DNA of 64,000 nucleotides from Hydrogenovibrio thermophilus (GTDB lineage: Bacteria > Pseudomonadota > Gammaproteobacteria > Thiomicrospirales > Thiomicrospiraceae), in contig NZ_CP035033.1 of NCBI RefSeq assembly GCF_004028275.1, forward strand, positions 1,674,001 to 1,738,000, in the 5' to 3' direction. Shown piece by piece: positions 40,088-48,982 of this stretch (position 1 is its first letter; each line of letters opens with the position of its first letter). The notes beneath the pieces were generated by a model, which had not been told where the DNA came from, searched no databases, and saw only the letters and a program-made list of their open reading frames with translations. The translations under genes and the position numbers were made by a program.

Positions 40088-40663
40088 TTATTCCACATAA
40101 AATCCTGATTCGATCAGCAATTGATCCAATTCGTATAAGGGTAACCCCATTACGCCGGAGTAACTGCCGTGCAACTGCGAGATAAATTTAGCGCCAAGCC
40201 CTTGAATAGCGTAACCACCCGCTTTCCCTTCCGGTTCCCCGGTTTGCCAATAGGCCTCGAACTCCGCGTCGGAAATGGGTCGAAACGTTACCTCACTTCG
40301 CGATAATTTCGACAAAATACGGCCATCGTACACCACCGACACAGCGCTTAACACATCATACGGAGCATCGGATAACGTCCTCATCATTCGTTGAGCATCC
40401 ATTTTATGGCGGGGTTTTCCAAAAAGCTTGCCGTCTTTGAGCACCACCGTATCGCTACCAATCACCCAAGCCTTCTTTTCCGGCACTTTATTAAAACCGG
40501 AGAAAGCTTTCTCAACCGCCATCCGAATCACAAACGACTCGGGGCTTTCATTGGGCAAAAAGGTTTCCTCAACCGGCGCGTCAACCAGTTCGAAGTCCAC
40601 CCCGATTTGTTCCAATAGTTCTCGCCGTCTCGGTGAAGACGACGCCAAATACACTTTCTTACT
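40088..40663 (-). CDS. maf: Maf-family nucleoside triphosphate pyrophosphatase (YhdE-like)
   Basis: About 191 aa from the ATG at 40663, which has GAGAGA seven bases upstream; the open frame reaches 66 bp further but without family similarity. Maf markers: YLASSSPRRRELLEQIG at the N-terminus, VIGSDTVVLKDGKLFGKP and the GEPEGKAGGYAIQGLGAKF segment. The YhdE subgroup hydrolyses dTTP, UTP and modified pyrimidine triphosphates, keeping them out of nucleic acids. First gene of maf-rng-yhdP. The HIT gene diverges from it. Confidence 0.92.
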   Translation of the reverse strand, partial: SKKVYLASSSPRRRELLEQIGVDFELVDAPVEETFLPNESPESFVIRMAVEKAFSGFNKVPEKKAWVIGSDTVVLKDGKLFGKPRHKMDAQRMMRTLSDAPYDVLSAVSVVYDGRILSKLSRSEVTFRPISDAEFEAYWQTGEPEGKAGGYAIQGLGAKFISQLHGSYSGVMGLPLYELDQLLIESGFYVE

Positions 40664-40780
40664 CATAAATCTCTCAAAGCACTCAATTCTCGGCGCAACC
40701 GCGACGAAATATCGGATATGATTAGCCATTAAATTACACTTATTCTAACGCTTTCGTAAGATTACTGAGGGAGTTTATCC

Positions 40781-41179
40781 ATGGATATTATCATTACAGA
40801 CCATTCGCCGGAAAACCTTGAAGATAAATTTGAAAACCACTTCCTCTATCAGAACAGCGATTATGCAATCATGTGTGAAAGTACGGAAATTCCCTGGTTG
40901 CAATTCATTCCAAACCGACCGGTTACCCCAGACTATGCCGGGCAGCTTTATGCCAAAATGGTTGCGCTGGCGGAATATTTGAGATCGGAAGGGTTTGGCG
41001 AACACTACAACATCGCCAAAATCGGCAATAAACTCCCCTATTACCACATTCACCTGGTCATGAGAAATCAAAACGACCAGGCCTGGCCGGAAACGATCTG
41101 GGGGTTGGATTTAAAAGAAGACGTGTCGGTGATTGAGCGGTTTAAAACGTGCTTGGAACCCTATTTTGCCCAAGCTTAA
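40781..41179 (+). CDS. HIT-like domain protein with an altered His triad
   Basis: 132 aa. The C-terminal part contains PYYHIHLVMRNQNDQAWP, the position of the histidine triad H-x-H-x-H of nucleotide hydrolases and transferases. Here the first His is replaced by Tyr87, leaving His89 and His91; by register His89 is the nucleophile. The N-terminus (ENHFLYQNSDYAIMCESTEI PWLQFIPNRP) looks like the small HIT proteins common in proteobacteria, whose substrates are AMP-linked compounds in known cases. The actual activity is untested. One CCAGGCCTGG copy encodes QAW immediately after the triad. It is convergent with the sugar epimerase gene. Confidence 0.75.
   Translation: MDIIITDHSPENLEDKFENHFLYQNSDYAIMCESTEIPWLQFIPNRPVTPDYAGQLYAKMVALAEYLRSEGFGEHYNIAKIGNKLPYYHIHLVMRNQNDQAWPETIWGLDLKEDVSVIERFKTCLEPYFAQA
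41077..41086. repeat. CCAGGCCTGG palindrome inside the HIT gene
   Basis: Read as Gln-Ala-Trp (NDQAWPET). A one-mismatch copy at 41204-41213 forms the end of the next gene: on the minus strand CCAGGCCTGA gives Gln-Ala-stop. Confidence 0.9.
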
Positions 41180-41203
41180 GAGTTGCAACAGAAACCCGGA
41201 CCG

Positions 41204-42214
41204 TCAGGCCTGGTAAAAATCACGATACCAGCGTACAAAATGCTCAATGCCCGCTTCAATTTCCGTCGCCGGTTTAAAACCGACATCGGCCATCAAATCC
41301 GACACATCTGCATAGGTTCTCGGCACATCACCTGCTTGCATCGGCAACTGATTTTGAATGGATTTTTTCCCCGTCGCCGCTTCAATCGCTTGGATAAAGC
41401 GCTGTAAGGTAATCGGTTGATTATTACCGATATTGTAGATTTTATAAGGCGCTTGCGCCGTGGTGATGTCCGATTGATGCATCACCGGAATATGATCCAT
41501 CACCCGCACAACGCCTTCAACGATGTCATCGATATAGGTAAAATCCCGCTCCATTTGGCCATGGTTAAACACATCAATGGTCTCCCCCGCTAATATCTTG
41601 CGGGTAAACGAAAAATACGCCATATCCGGGCGCCCCCAAGGGCCATAGACGGTGAAGAACCGCAACCCGGTCGTTGGAATACCATACAAATGGCTATACG
41701 TATGCGCCATCAACTCGTTGGATTTTTTTGTCGCGGCATAAAGGGAAATGGGGAAGTCCACCCGGTCGTCGGTTGAAAATGGGATTTTGGTATTCATGCC
41801 GTACACCGAACTTGAAGACGCATAAACCAAGTGCGCCGTTTTCTGGTGGCGACAACCTTCCAGAATGTTCACAAAACCGACCAGATTGGAATCCACATAA
41901 GCATGCGGATTTTCAATTGAATAACGCACCCCAGCCTGAGCGGCCAGGTGAATCACTCGATCGAAAGCTTGGGCGTCAAATAGTGCTTGAGTCTCCGCTC
42001 GGTCGGCAATATCGATTTCCACAAATTCAAATGCCTCCAAAACCGACTGTTCGGCACAGAAGCGCTCGATTTCAGCCAAGCGCGCACGCTTCAACGCTGG
42101 ATCATAATAATCATTCAGGTTATCCAGTCCGACGACCTCATGGCCTTTCTTCAATAAATCCAGCGTCACATAGAAACCAATAAACCCGGCTGCACCGGTC
42201 ACCAATACTTTCAT
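41204..42214 (-). CDS. UDP-glucuronate 4-epimerase-like NAD-dependent sugar epimerase
   Basis: 336 aa from the ATG at 42214 (a TTG just before it is also in frame). Extended SDR fold: GAAGFIGFYV at the N-terminus binds NAD, and GLDNLNDYYDPALKRARL is typical of the group making UDP-galacturonate from UDP-glucuronate (LspL/WbpP-like). The catalytic set is Ser in SSSSVYG and the Tyr-x3-Lys in YAATKKSNE. The start overlaps the stop of ugd (TGATG), so product and substrate enzymes are coupled: Ugd makes UDP-glucuronate, this enzyme epimerises it. Last gene of the polysaccharide cluster. Specificity for another UDP-sugar cannot be excluded. Confidence 0.85.
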   Translation of the reverse strand: MKVLVTGAAGFIGFYVTLDLLKKGHEVVGLDNLNDYYDPALKRARLAEIERFCAEQSVLEAFEFVEIDIADRAETQALFDAQAFDRVIHLAAQAGVRYSIENPHAYVDSNLVGFVNILEGCRHQKTAHLVYASSSSVYGMNTKIPFSTDDRVDFPISLYAATKKSNELMAHTYSHLYGIPTTGLRFFTVYGPWGRPDMAYFSFTRKILAGETIDVFNHGQMERDFTYIDDIVEGVVRVMDHIPVMHQSDITTAQAPYKIYNIGNNQPITLQRFIQAIEAATGKKSIQNQLPMQAGDVPRTYADVSDLMADVGFKPATEIEAGIEHFVRWYRDFYQA

Positions 42215-43386
42215 CAATCCTGTCCAAATAAATCGCGTGTGTAAACTTTATCACACACATCTTTAATCTCATCGGTAATACGATTGGCCAGCACGATGTC
42301 CGACATGGCTTTAAACTCCTCCAAGGATGACACCACTTGCGAGTTAAAAAAGCTGTCTTCCGTCAGCACCGGCTCATAGACGACCACCTCAATCCCTTTG
42401 GCTTTAATCCGTTTCATCACGCCCTGGATGGCGGACGCGCGGAAATTATCCGAGCCGGCTTTCATCACCAAGCGGTAAATTCCGACGACTTTAGGCTGCT
42501 TACGAATAATCGAGTCTGCAATAAAATCCTTTCGGGTCGTATTGGAATCGACAATCGCCTTAATCAAATTATTGGGAACCTGGTCGTAATTGGCCAATAG
42601 TTGCTTGGTATCCTTCGGCAAACAATAGCCGCCATAACCGAACGAAGGATTGTTGTAATGACTGCCAATGCGCGGGTCTAACCCCACCCCTTCAATCACC
42701 TGGCGCGTACTGAGACCATGCGTTTCACAATAGGTGTCCAACTCATTAAAGTAAGCGACCCGCATCGCCAGATACGTATTTGAAAACAGTTTCACCGCTT
42801 CCGCTTCCGTGGAATGGGTAAATAAAACCGGAATCTCTTCGGCAGGCTTAGCCGCGCCCTCGACAAGCAATTGCGCAAAGCGTTCCGCGCGCTCGGATTC
42901 TTCACCCACAATAATGCGCGATGGATATAAGTTATCGTAAAGCGCTTTGCCCTCACGCAAGAACTCCGGCGAAAACACAATCTTATCGGTATTGAATTTT
43001 TCTTTGACCGATTGCGTATAACCGACCGGAATCGTCGATTTGATGATCATCACCGCTTTAGGGTTGATTCGAACCACATCCGCAATTACGGCTTCAACCG
43101 AACGCGTATTGAACGTATTGGTTTCCGTATCATAGTCGGTCGGCGTTGCGATAATGACAAACTCCGCGCCCCGGTAAGCCTTTTCCGCATCCAGGGTCGC
43201 AGAAAAGTTCAACTCTTTGTTCAGCAAAAACTCTTCGATCTCAGCATCGACAATAGGTGATTTTTTGTGGTTGAGTAAATCGACTTTTTCTTTAACAATG
43301 TCCAACGCCACCACTTCATGATTCTGCGACAATAACACGGCTAAGGACAACCCAACATAGCCAGTACCGGCCACGGCAATTTTCAT
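42214..43386 (-). CDS. ugd: UDP-glucose 6-dehydrogenase
   Basis: 390 aa from the ATG at 43386, preceded by GAGGTGAG; a GTG 12 bp upstream is weaker. It oxidises UDP-glucose twice to UDP-glucuronate with NAD. The N-terminal Rossmann motif is [19 protein letters not shown] and [12 protein letters not shown] lie in the middle, and the catalytic cysteine in [15 protein letters not shown]. Its length is that of the short bacterial (Streptococcus HasB-like) form. It is translationally linked to the epimerase downstream. Together they supply acidic sugars to the surface polysaccharide. Confidence 0.93.
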   Translation of the reverse strand: MKIAVAGTGYVGLSLAVLLSQNHEVVALDIVKEKVDLLNHKKSPIVDAEIEEFLLNKELNFSATLDAEKAYRGAEFVIIATPTDYDTETNTFNTRSVEAVIADVVRINPKAVMIIKSTIPVGYTQSVKEKFNTDKIVFSPEFLREGKALYDNLYPSRIIVGEESERAERFAQLLVEGAAKPAEEIPVLFTHSTEAEAVKLFSNTYLAMRVAYFNELDTYCETHGLSTRQVIEGVGLDPRIGSHYNNPSFGYGGYCLPKDTKQLLANYDQVPNNLIKAIVDSNTTRKDFIADSIIRKQPKVVGIYRLVMKAGSDNFRASAIQGVMKRIKAKGIEVVVYEPVLTEDSFFNSQVVSSLEEFKAMSDIVLANRITDEIKDVCDKVYTRDLFGQD

Positions 43387-43394
43387 ACTTTTTC

Positions 43395-44456
43395 TCACCT
43401 CAATGCCGCAACACTCAACTGTTGCGCTTGTTTAAACGATAAAAACACCTTCTCGGGCGCAATGCTCTCATAGCACGGAGGATACACGCTAAACGTTTCA
43501 ATATCATTACGTTCACAAGAGTTGCGATTCATACATGGAGAACAGCCTAACGAGGAACACAAATCAATCGCCTCGTTTGAAGGTACTGCAGCATTTGAGC
43601 TGGTTGCTCCAAAGATTCTCACGGTCGGCACGGCCAGAATCGAAGCGATATGCGTCAACCCCGTATCACCACCAATAACGCCTACTGACTCCGTGATTAA
43701 AACAGCCAACGCTTTCAAAGTCATTCCAGGAAGCAATACAATCTCCGGCCGTCCATTCACAATTTTTTGCGCTCGAACTTTTTCCTCTTCTGAGCCCCAG
43801 GGTAACACCACGGTAACTCCGTCGGCGATAAAGAACTCTGCCAAGCGTTCCCAATACTCTAACGGCCAATTTTTAGCCGCTCCACTTGTCGAGTGCACAA
43901 ACACTACATATGGTCCCTGAAAACTAACACCAGAATTACTATGGGATAAATCCACGTCATACTTGAGACGAAGAGTGTCCAGTTCATAGCCTACAGCTTT
44001 TGCCATGAGAGTTCTGTAAAATAAAACAGACGGTAGTGTCGGGTCAAAATCAACCGTCCTAGCATACAGCCCAGCAATACGCGGGTCATCTTTCATGACC
44101 TCCAACATGGAACGAGTAGGCCCAACAAACGGCGCGCCGATTTTTTGAACGAGCTTAGCATCCTGCCAGCCAAAATAAAAATCCAAAATTAAATCGTAGT
44201 TTTCCCGTTTCAGTTTTTGTATAACAAATCTTGAAAACATTCCAAACGTAAAAGAGTCAAACCTTCTCAAACGCTTGCGATTGATTGCGAAGACCCTATC
44301 GACATGACGACTCCACTTTGGAATATCATGATATTGATCGTCGACTAACCAATGGACTTCCACATCCTGCCGTTTTCTTATGACATCCGCAACAGCGGCA
44401 AACACATGAACGATATCTCCAAACGAAGAGGGTTTAAGAATGAGAATTTTCTTCAT
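43395..44456 (-). CDS. Glycosyltransferase family 9 (heptosyltransferase-like)
   Basis: 353 aa, GT-B fold. The N-terminus [18 protein letters not shown] and the C-terminal [20 protein letters not shown] (nucleotide-sugar site) are the family 9 marks, so ADP-heptose is the probable donor. The C-terminus has an unusual cysteine-rich stretch ([17 protein letters not shown], with another Cys 15 residues later), seen in some core heptosyltransferases. It is less similar to WaaC than the gene at 51030. The start overlaps the O-antigen-ligase-like gene by 23 bp, and its stop overlaps the ugd translation start region. Base composition is visibly more AT-rich than the flanking housekeeping genes. Confidence 0.85.
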   Translation of the reverse strand: MKKILILKPSSFGDIVHVFAAVADVIRKRQDVEVHWLVDDQYHDIPKWSRHVDRVFAINRKRLRRFDSFTFGMFSRFVIQKLKRENYDLILDFYFGWQDAKLVQKIGAPFVGPTRSMLEVMKDDPRIAGLYARTVDFDPTLPSVLFYRTLMAKAVGYELDTLRLKYDVDLSHSNSGVSFQGPYVVFVHSTSGAAKNWPLEYWERLAEFFIADGVTVVLPWGSEEEKVRAQKIVNGRPEIVLLPGMTLKALAVLITESVGVIGGDTGLTHIASILAVPTVRIFGATSSNAAVPSNEAIDLCSSLGCSPCMNRNSCERNDIETFSVYPPCYESIAPEKVFLSFKQAQQLSVAALR

Positions 44457-45753
44457 AGGAACGCAACGAAATCAATACCAGCAAAGTCAGCCAGAATGTA
44501 AAAAAGACAATACCATGTGAATATGTCAGCACAGCGCCAAACAAAAAGAAAACAATAGAAGAAACTAAAAAGGCAATACTCCCCAAGTTAAACATAAATG
44601 ACTCTGGAATTGAATAAACCACACCCCTCCTAAAAATCCAAAAAGAACTCAAAAGGATTCCCAGTAATGCCAACAATCCCAAAATGCCTTTCATCCAGTA
44701 ATCCATCAAAAATTGATTATGGATATGCTGATAACTTATGATTTGCTGATATAAAAAAGCATTTGAATCTGACTGATGTTCTTGAAAAAGACGCTCTTTA
44801 TAAGCCAAGAAATTTTGTTCCCCCAATCCCTGCCATGGCATTTGTTTAATACCGTCTACGGCAACTTGGGCCATAAAGATTCTCTGCCCAACAGATCCAG
44901 ATAAATCTCCATCAACAATTTTATTAAAATCTACCGTCGCCTGTTGGAAACGGGATTTTATCGGGTTATCAATGACAAAAGTAGACACGCCTAGCAGCAG
45001 AATCACAACACCTGACGACACCAGCATTTTTTGGGTCATGGTTTGCTTAAAAAGTAACAATAAAAATGGCAAGGACACAATTCCGGCAATGGAGAGAGAT
45101 AACCAATAACTTCTTGTCGCCGTCAATAGGATCAAGATTGCCAAAACAGCCGCCAATAAAAGATAGTGCTTAGCGGGACGACCATAAAACTGTTCTGTGA
45201 GTCCTGCCCCCACAAGCCCGATCAAAACCGAACCAATAAACCAAGCCACCTCGCCACGTTCGGAATATAACTCACCCAAACGATTAGATGCCGATCCGAA
45301 ATCACTATCGAAGCGCACATAAATCTCATAGCAAGAAATCAAAATAATCAAATATGCCAGCACCATGGCAAATCGATTAAAGTCTTTAATGGACATTCTC
45401 AAATAAGCCACCATGAAAAAAAACGGCAATAAATATAGGACCTTGCTGTATTTGCTGACAAAAGCCAACGTTTCCTGTGAATTTTCAGCGGTTGCATGAA
45501 GGCCTAGAGGCAAAAAAACCATTAACACATAAAAAAGTAATACGATACGCCATCCTGCATAGGCCCGTCCCATCAAACCAGCATTCATACGAAATACGAA
45601 TTTTGCCAACAAAACCCACAACGTTATCAAAACCAAGAAAGGTTCATAACTAACAAGCCCATTGTAAAAAAGAGCAAAAAAGAACATGATCAAAAGTCCA
45701 TGCCCTAACACTTCAAATGGTTTCACCCAATCATTTCGTATTATGTCTAACAC
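44434..45753 (-). CDS. O-antigen ligase/polymerase-like membrane protein (WaaL/Wzy family)
   Basis: 439 aa with about 11-12 hydrophobic helices, e.g. LLIMFFFALFYNGLVSY, IVLLFYVLMVFLPLGLH and LLLAAVLAILILLTATR. A large periplasmic loop precedes YQHIHNQFLMDYWMKGILGL, matching the H-x-x-N-x-(F/Y)L pattern of Wzy_C-domain O-antigen ligases. WaaL transfers undecaprenyl-linked O-chain to lipid A-core; Wzy polymerises it, and sequence alone separates them poorly. Position amid core glycosyltransferases favours ligase. Among the most AT-rich genes in the window. It overlaps both neighbours (7 bp and 23 bp), so it is part of one transcript. Confidence 0.82.
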   Translation of the reverse strand: MLDIIRNDWVKPFEVLGHGLLIMFFFALFYNGLVSYEPFLVLITLWVLLAKFVFRMNAGLMGRAYAGWRIVLLFYVLMVFLPLGLHATAENSQETLAFVSKYSKVLYLLPFFFMVAYLRMSIKDFNRFAMVLAYLIILISCYEIYVRFDSDFGSASNRLGELYSERGEVAWFIGSVLIGLVGAGLTEQFYGRPAKHYLLLAAVLAILILLTATRSYWLSLSIAGIVSLPFLLLLFKQTMTQKMLVSSGVVILLLGVSTFVIDNPIKSRFQQATVDFNKIVDGDLSGSVGQRIFMAQVAVDGIKQMPWQGLGEQNFLAYKERLFQEHQSDSNAFLYQQIISYQHIHNQFLMDYWMKGILGLLALLGILLSSFWIFRRGVVYSIPESFMFNLGSIAFLVSSIVFFLFGAVLTYSHGIVFFTFWLTLLVLISLRSYEENSHS

Positions 45754-46862
45754 AGCTGTCGCAATCCTTTATAAAAACTTTCAAATGAAAACGGCTCCTT
45801 GTCAAATACGGGTAGCGTTGCTTGCTGTAACCGAAGCTCTTCCTCAATTCTTTTAGCCAGCGCCAACTCATCCCCTACTGGTACTAAATAATTTTTTAGC
45901 TCGCCCGTTAAAATTTCATTAGGCCCGGAAGGACAATCGGTTGAAACCACAGGGGTTCCTAAAGACAGCGCCTCAACAATCACATTTCCAAACCCTTCGT
46001 AATCTGACGATAAAATAAGTAACCTTGCCGCTTTCAACCATACAAAAGGATTTGCCTGAAAGCCGGCAATCACAACTCTATGAGACAAGCCTAAACTGTC
46101 AATTAAAGCTTTTAGCTTCGGAGTTGACTTTGTCAATAATACCAAAGGCAGTTCGGTATTTACCTTTCGGTAAGCCTTTAACAAAAGATCATGCCTTTTT
46201 TGGGACGAAAAACGGCCGATATGCAATAAAAAACCTTGCGACTCCAAATTTTTAAGCGCTTCTATATCTCTGACGTCGAAAGCTTGCTTTTGAATGTCTT
46301 CATAGTCAAAAAAATTATGCAGTACTTTAACGTTCTCTGGAGATGCGTCGAAATTTTCAATCAAGTCCTGCCTAACACCTTGTGAAACAGCGATAATCTT
46401 TTTGTTCTTATAAACTTTTCTATGGGTACGAAAATAACGTCTGGTTTTCTTTTTTGAAGTCTGGTCATAAGCTTCACAAGATAAATTGCAGTGTACCCAA
46501 TACCAAACATTAGACATGGTTAAACGGGCAAACAAACGATGTGTTCCATAAAGCGAAGCAATGACGCAATCAAATGGCTTTCCAGACTCAACAGCCAACC
46601 GATCAATTAATTTTTCAAGCGCTTTTGCCTTTAACGGATAATCCAAAAACCCCAAAAAAGGTTTCTGAAAGACATGATCTAAAAAATAAATATTTTGATG
46701 GTGGTGATAGTCGTAGTCAGCGCCCTTTGACTCAAGCACAATCAAAACGGCGTAATGCCCCATTTCTTGCAATCGACGAAGTAAATCCAAATTTAATTTC
46801 TCCGCACCGCCGCCAGTTAATGAGCTAATAACAAGACAATATGTTTTTTCAGTTAACTGCAT
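45747..46862 (-). CDS. Glycosyltransferase family 4 (GT-B)
   Basis: 371 aa from the ATG at 46862; the frame is open 32 codons further but that part lies in the preceding gene. The N-terminal half carries VISSLTGGGAEKLNLDLLRR (acceptor side). The C-terminal half has FLLHIGRFSSQKRHDLLLKA and the donor site LILSSDYEGFGNVIVEALSL (E-x7-E) with GTPVVSTDCPSGPNEI. These are GT4 hallmarks; the sugar is unknown. The start lies 14 bp inside the preceding sialyltransferase-like gene. AT-rich like the two genes after it. Confidence 0.88.
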   Translation of the reverse strand: MQLTEKTYCLVISSLTGGGAEKLNLDLLRRLQEMGHYAVLIVLESKGADYDYHHHQNIYFLDHVFQKPFLGFLDYPLKAKALEKLIDRLAVESGKPFDCVIASLYGTHRLFARLTMSNVWYWVHCNLSCEAYDQTSKKKTRRYFRTHRKVYKNKKIIAVSQGVRQDLIENFDASPENVKVLHNFFDYEDIQKQAFDVRDIEALKNLESQGFLLHIGRFSSQKRHDLLLKAYRKVNTELPLVLLTKSTPKLKALIDSLGLSHRVVIAGFQANPFVWLKAARLLILSSDYEGFGNVIVEALSLGTPVVSTDCPSGPNEILTGELKNYLVPVGDELALAKRIEEELRLQQATLPVFDKEPFSFESFYKGLRQLC

Positions 46863-47904
46863 CACTTCTGTATCCGACTGGAATATTGGAAAATCGCTGA
46901 TAAGCTTTAATATTCGCATTTTGCAAAATTGGTAACGGCGTCCGATCATGGCTTCCAATCAATGCAACGGAAACATTCGCATTGGGCAAAAACGACTTGG
47001 CTTCCAGCAAGGTCGTGGAAATGTCGCCGGTAAACATTACATCCTCATTTAAGCTCGGCAGCAACAGTTCAAACGGGATTTCACCCGGTAAAACCGTTTG
47101 TTTCGGAAAACGTTTTTGAATCTCCAATGGGTCGTTCGCTTTATCTCGAGGATGATATTTCAACAAAAACCGTTTTCCGCTCTGATCCAATTCCCTCAAA
47201 AAATGCACCACGTCCTCTGGATAGTCTTCTGATGTTTCAATCGCTTTTCGATAAACATCCAAAATCACCACCACATCAATATCGGCTCTCTGAGGTGCCA
47301 AACCATAAATTTCATTTAATTTTTTTAAAACCTCCGCGCTATCCAACACAGACAACCAGTTTGAATCAATGCCATGCACATTCTTTTCCGGCAACGCACC
47401 TTGTAATTTCTCCGGAAAAAACAAAAATGCACCGTCTATCCACGGCGCATTAATTTTAAGAGGATTCGGCTCTTGATACCACCAACCATATTTCAGTTTT
47501 CGGCTGAATAGGCGTAACACGGACATCGGTTTTCGACTCGTCGCCTGGTAACTGAACAAGCCATCATCCAATAAATAGGATGTCAGGTTCGGGTTTTGAA
47601 GTTTAGCCGAATGAATCCCAAACTGCACGAAAGGTTCGTTAACGGATCCCGTTAAAATGTGACTAAAACGCCGTCTCCCCAGAATGTTTGCCATCGTACG
47701 AATTTGGGTATTTTCGGAGCCAGCGGACAATATTTCCACATCCGAAAAAAAGTCTAAATTAATCGCGTCTTCAGCCAGTTTTCGTGGAAAACCGGATTCA
47801 AATACAATCATTGCCGGTTCGTCTTGAAAACGGGTCAATCGTAAAAACACACTGATCAGCCAATGCCTTGGCGTACTGACAATAAACAAATTAGACAAAA
47901 CCAT
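46849..47904 (-). CDS. Sialyl/polysialyltransferase-like glycosyltransferase, paralogue A
   Basis: 351 aa. It carries the three short motifs shared by bacterial sialyltransferase families (GT38, GT52, GT80): D-D-G at 113-115 (SYLLDDGLFSY), His-Pro at 251-252 (LLKYHPRDKAND) and a Ser/Thr motif at 296-298 (TGDISTTLLEA). The N-terminus LFIVSTPRHWLISV resembles the opening strand of GT52/polyST proteins. The segment KLKYGWWYQEPNP aligns with FYGAWWQEP and FYGFWWQTP in paralogues B and C. Those motifs usually handle CMP-activated nonulosonates, but no CMP-sugar synthesis gene is in the window, so the donor is open. The most diverged of the three. Overlaps its neighbours on both sides. Confidence 0.72.
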   Translation of the reverse strand: MVLSNLFIVSTPRHWLISVFLRLTRFQDEPAMIVFESGFPRKLAEDAINLDFFSDVEILSAGSENTQIRTMANILGRRRFSHILTGSVNEPFVQFGIHSAKLQNPNLTSYLLDDGLFSYQATSRKPMSVLRLFSRKLKYGWWYQEPNPLKINAPWIDGAFLFFPEKLQGALPEKNVHGIDSNWLSVLDSAEVLKKLNEIYGLAPQRADIDVVVILDVYRKAIETSEDYPEDVVHFLRELDQSGKRFLLKYHPRDKANDPLEIQKRFPKQTVLPGEIPFELLLPSLNEDVMFTGDISTTLLEAKSFLPNANVSVALIGSHDRTPLPILQNANIKAYQRFSNIPVGYRSDAVN

Positions 47905-48979
47905 CTCCCGGTGCTTTAACAGCCAGCCCAGCCTGCTGAAACAGCGTCAAAAAACGACGCTGGAAGGCGTTGTTTTCATCCAAAATAGCCGTTCCATCCA
48001 AATCCGGTCTCAGCCACTTTGCCATCAGCAACGAACTGCCGACATCGCCAAACAACTTGGCATTCGGCTTAAACAGCGGCAATAAAAACTCAAATGCAAT
48101 ACTGGACGGAATCACCTTCTCCACCCCGAGCGCTTTGAGTTCAAAGGCATCTTCGCCTGGCATTCTAGGGTGATACTTGACCGCAATTCGCTGTTTATCC
48201 CCGACAAAATGCTCGATCATCCCTTTCAAATTGGTTTCATAACCCGGCATTTTTTGAATATTGTTCGGGTGCGACAGCAATATCACCACATCAAGCGTTC
48301 GATAATCTTCTGATGACTCGCCAAAATGCGCCAACAACGCCTCACTCAAAGTGGCGAGCTCCGGCGCGGTAAAAAGCGTCGGCGGCAATCGGTGACAATT
48401 TTTAGCCTTAAGCGGGTCACACACCAAATCAGGCGCCATCACCCAAACATCATCGATCCATTTCGATGAACCAATGGTATAGGGTTCTTGCCACCAGGCA
48501 CCGTAAAACAGTTTTTTCAACCCCGCATTAATACGATCTTTCACCGGATGATACGGCCGGCCGGCGTAAGAGTACAATCCATCATCCAGATAATGGCCTT
48601 TGGGAGGCTGCCCTGTTTGGCTCAGAAGGTGCATAATGTATTGGAACTCCACGCGACGGTCACTGCCCACCAAGACATCCGAAAAATGACGACTTTCCAA
48701 CAACTGTTGCATTCGTTGGAAATTTTCTCGACGTTCTGCCAGCTTCCGCCAGCCAACTGCGGTGCCACGGAAGAGGTTAATCTCCTCGAATGGCGAATCC
48801 GGCCAGGCCTGGAGCACCTCATAATAAGGGTTATCATCTACCCGCTTTTGGTCAATCAACCAAAGCACCGCCGACTGCTCATGTCGCTGTTCAACCGCAT
48901 GTGCGGCTGACAGTAATACATTCAACGGTGTTGAAGGCAAATACAATGCGTGTTTCAAAACATCCCCATTTGAATCCAT
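47891..48979 (-). CDS. Sialyl/polysialyltransferase-like glycosyltransferase, paralogue B
   Basis: 362 aa. Motifs: D-D-G at 132-134 (HYLDDGLYSYAGRPY), His-Pro at 270-271 (AVKYHPRMPGED), Ser-Ser at 315-316 (FGDVGSSLLMAK). The opening is ALYLPSTPLNVLLSAAHAV and the shared middle is LKKLFYGAWWQEPYTIGSSK. Closely related to paralogue C across the whole length (WIDD/WIDE, PSSIAFEFLLP/PANVPFEVILP), so these two are tandem duplicates separated by the GT2 gene. It begins 3 bp after that gene and overlaps paralogue A by 14 bp. A CCAGGCCTGG copy encodes LQAWPDSPF. Acceptor and donor unknown. Confidence 0.75.
   Translation of the reverse strand: MDSNGDVLKHALYLPSTPLNVLLSAAHAVEQRHEQSAVLWLIDQKRVDDNPYYEVLQAWPDSPFEEINLFRGTAVGWRKLAERRENFQRMQQLLESRHFSDVLVGSDRRVEFQYIMHLLSQTGQPPKGHYLDDGLYSYAGRPYHPVKDRINAGLKKLFYGAWWQEPYTIGSSKWIDDVWVMAPDLVCDPLKAKNCHRLPPTLFTAPELATLSEALLAHFGESSEDYRTLDVVILLSHPNNIQKMPGYETNLKGMIEHFVGDKQRIAVKYHPRMPGEDAFELKALGVEKVIPSSIAFEFLLPLFKPNAKLFGDVGSSLLMAKWLRPDLDGTAILDENNAFQRRFLTLFQQAGLAVKAPGDGFV
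48803..48812. repeat. CCAGGCCTGG palindrome inside paralogue B
   Basis: Read as Gln-Ala-Trp (LQAWPDSPF). The aligned place in paralogue C (50854-50863) holds a one-mismatch copy encoding MQAWQESPF. Confidence 0.9.
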
Positions 48980-48982
48980 CGG

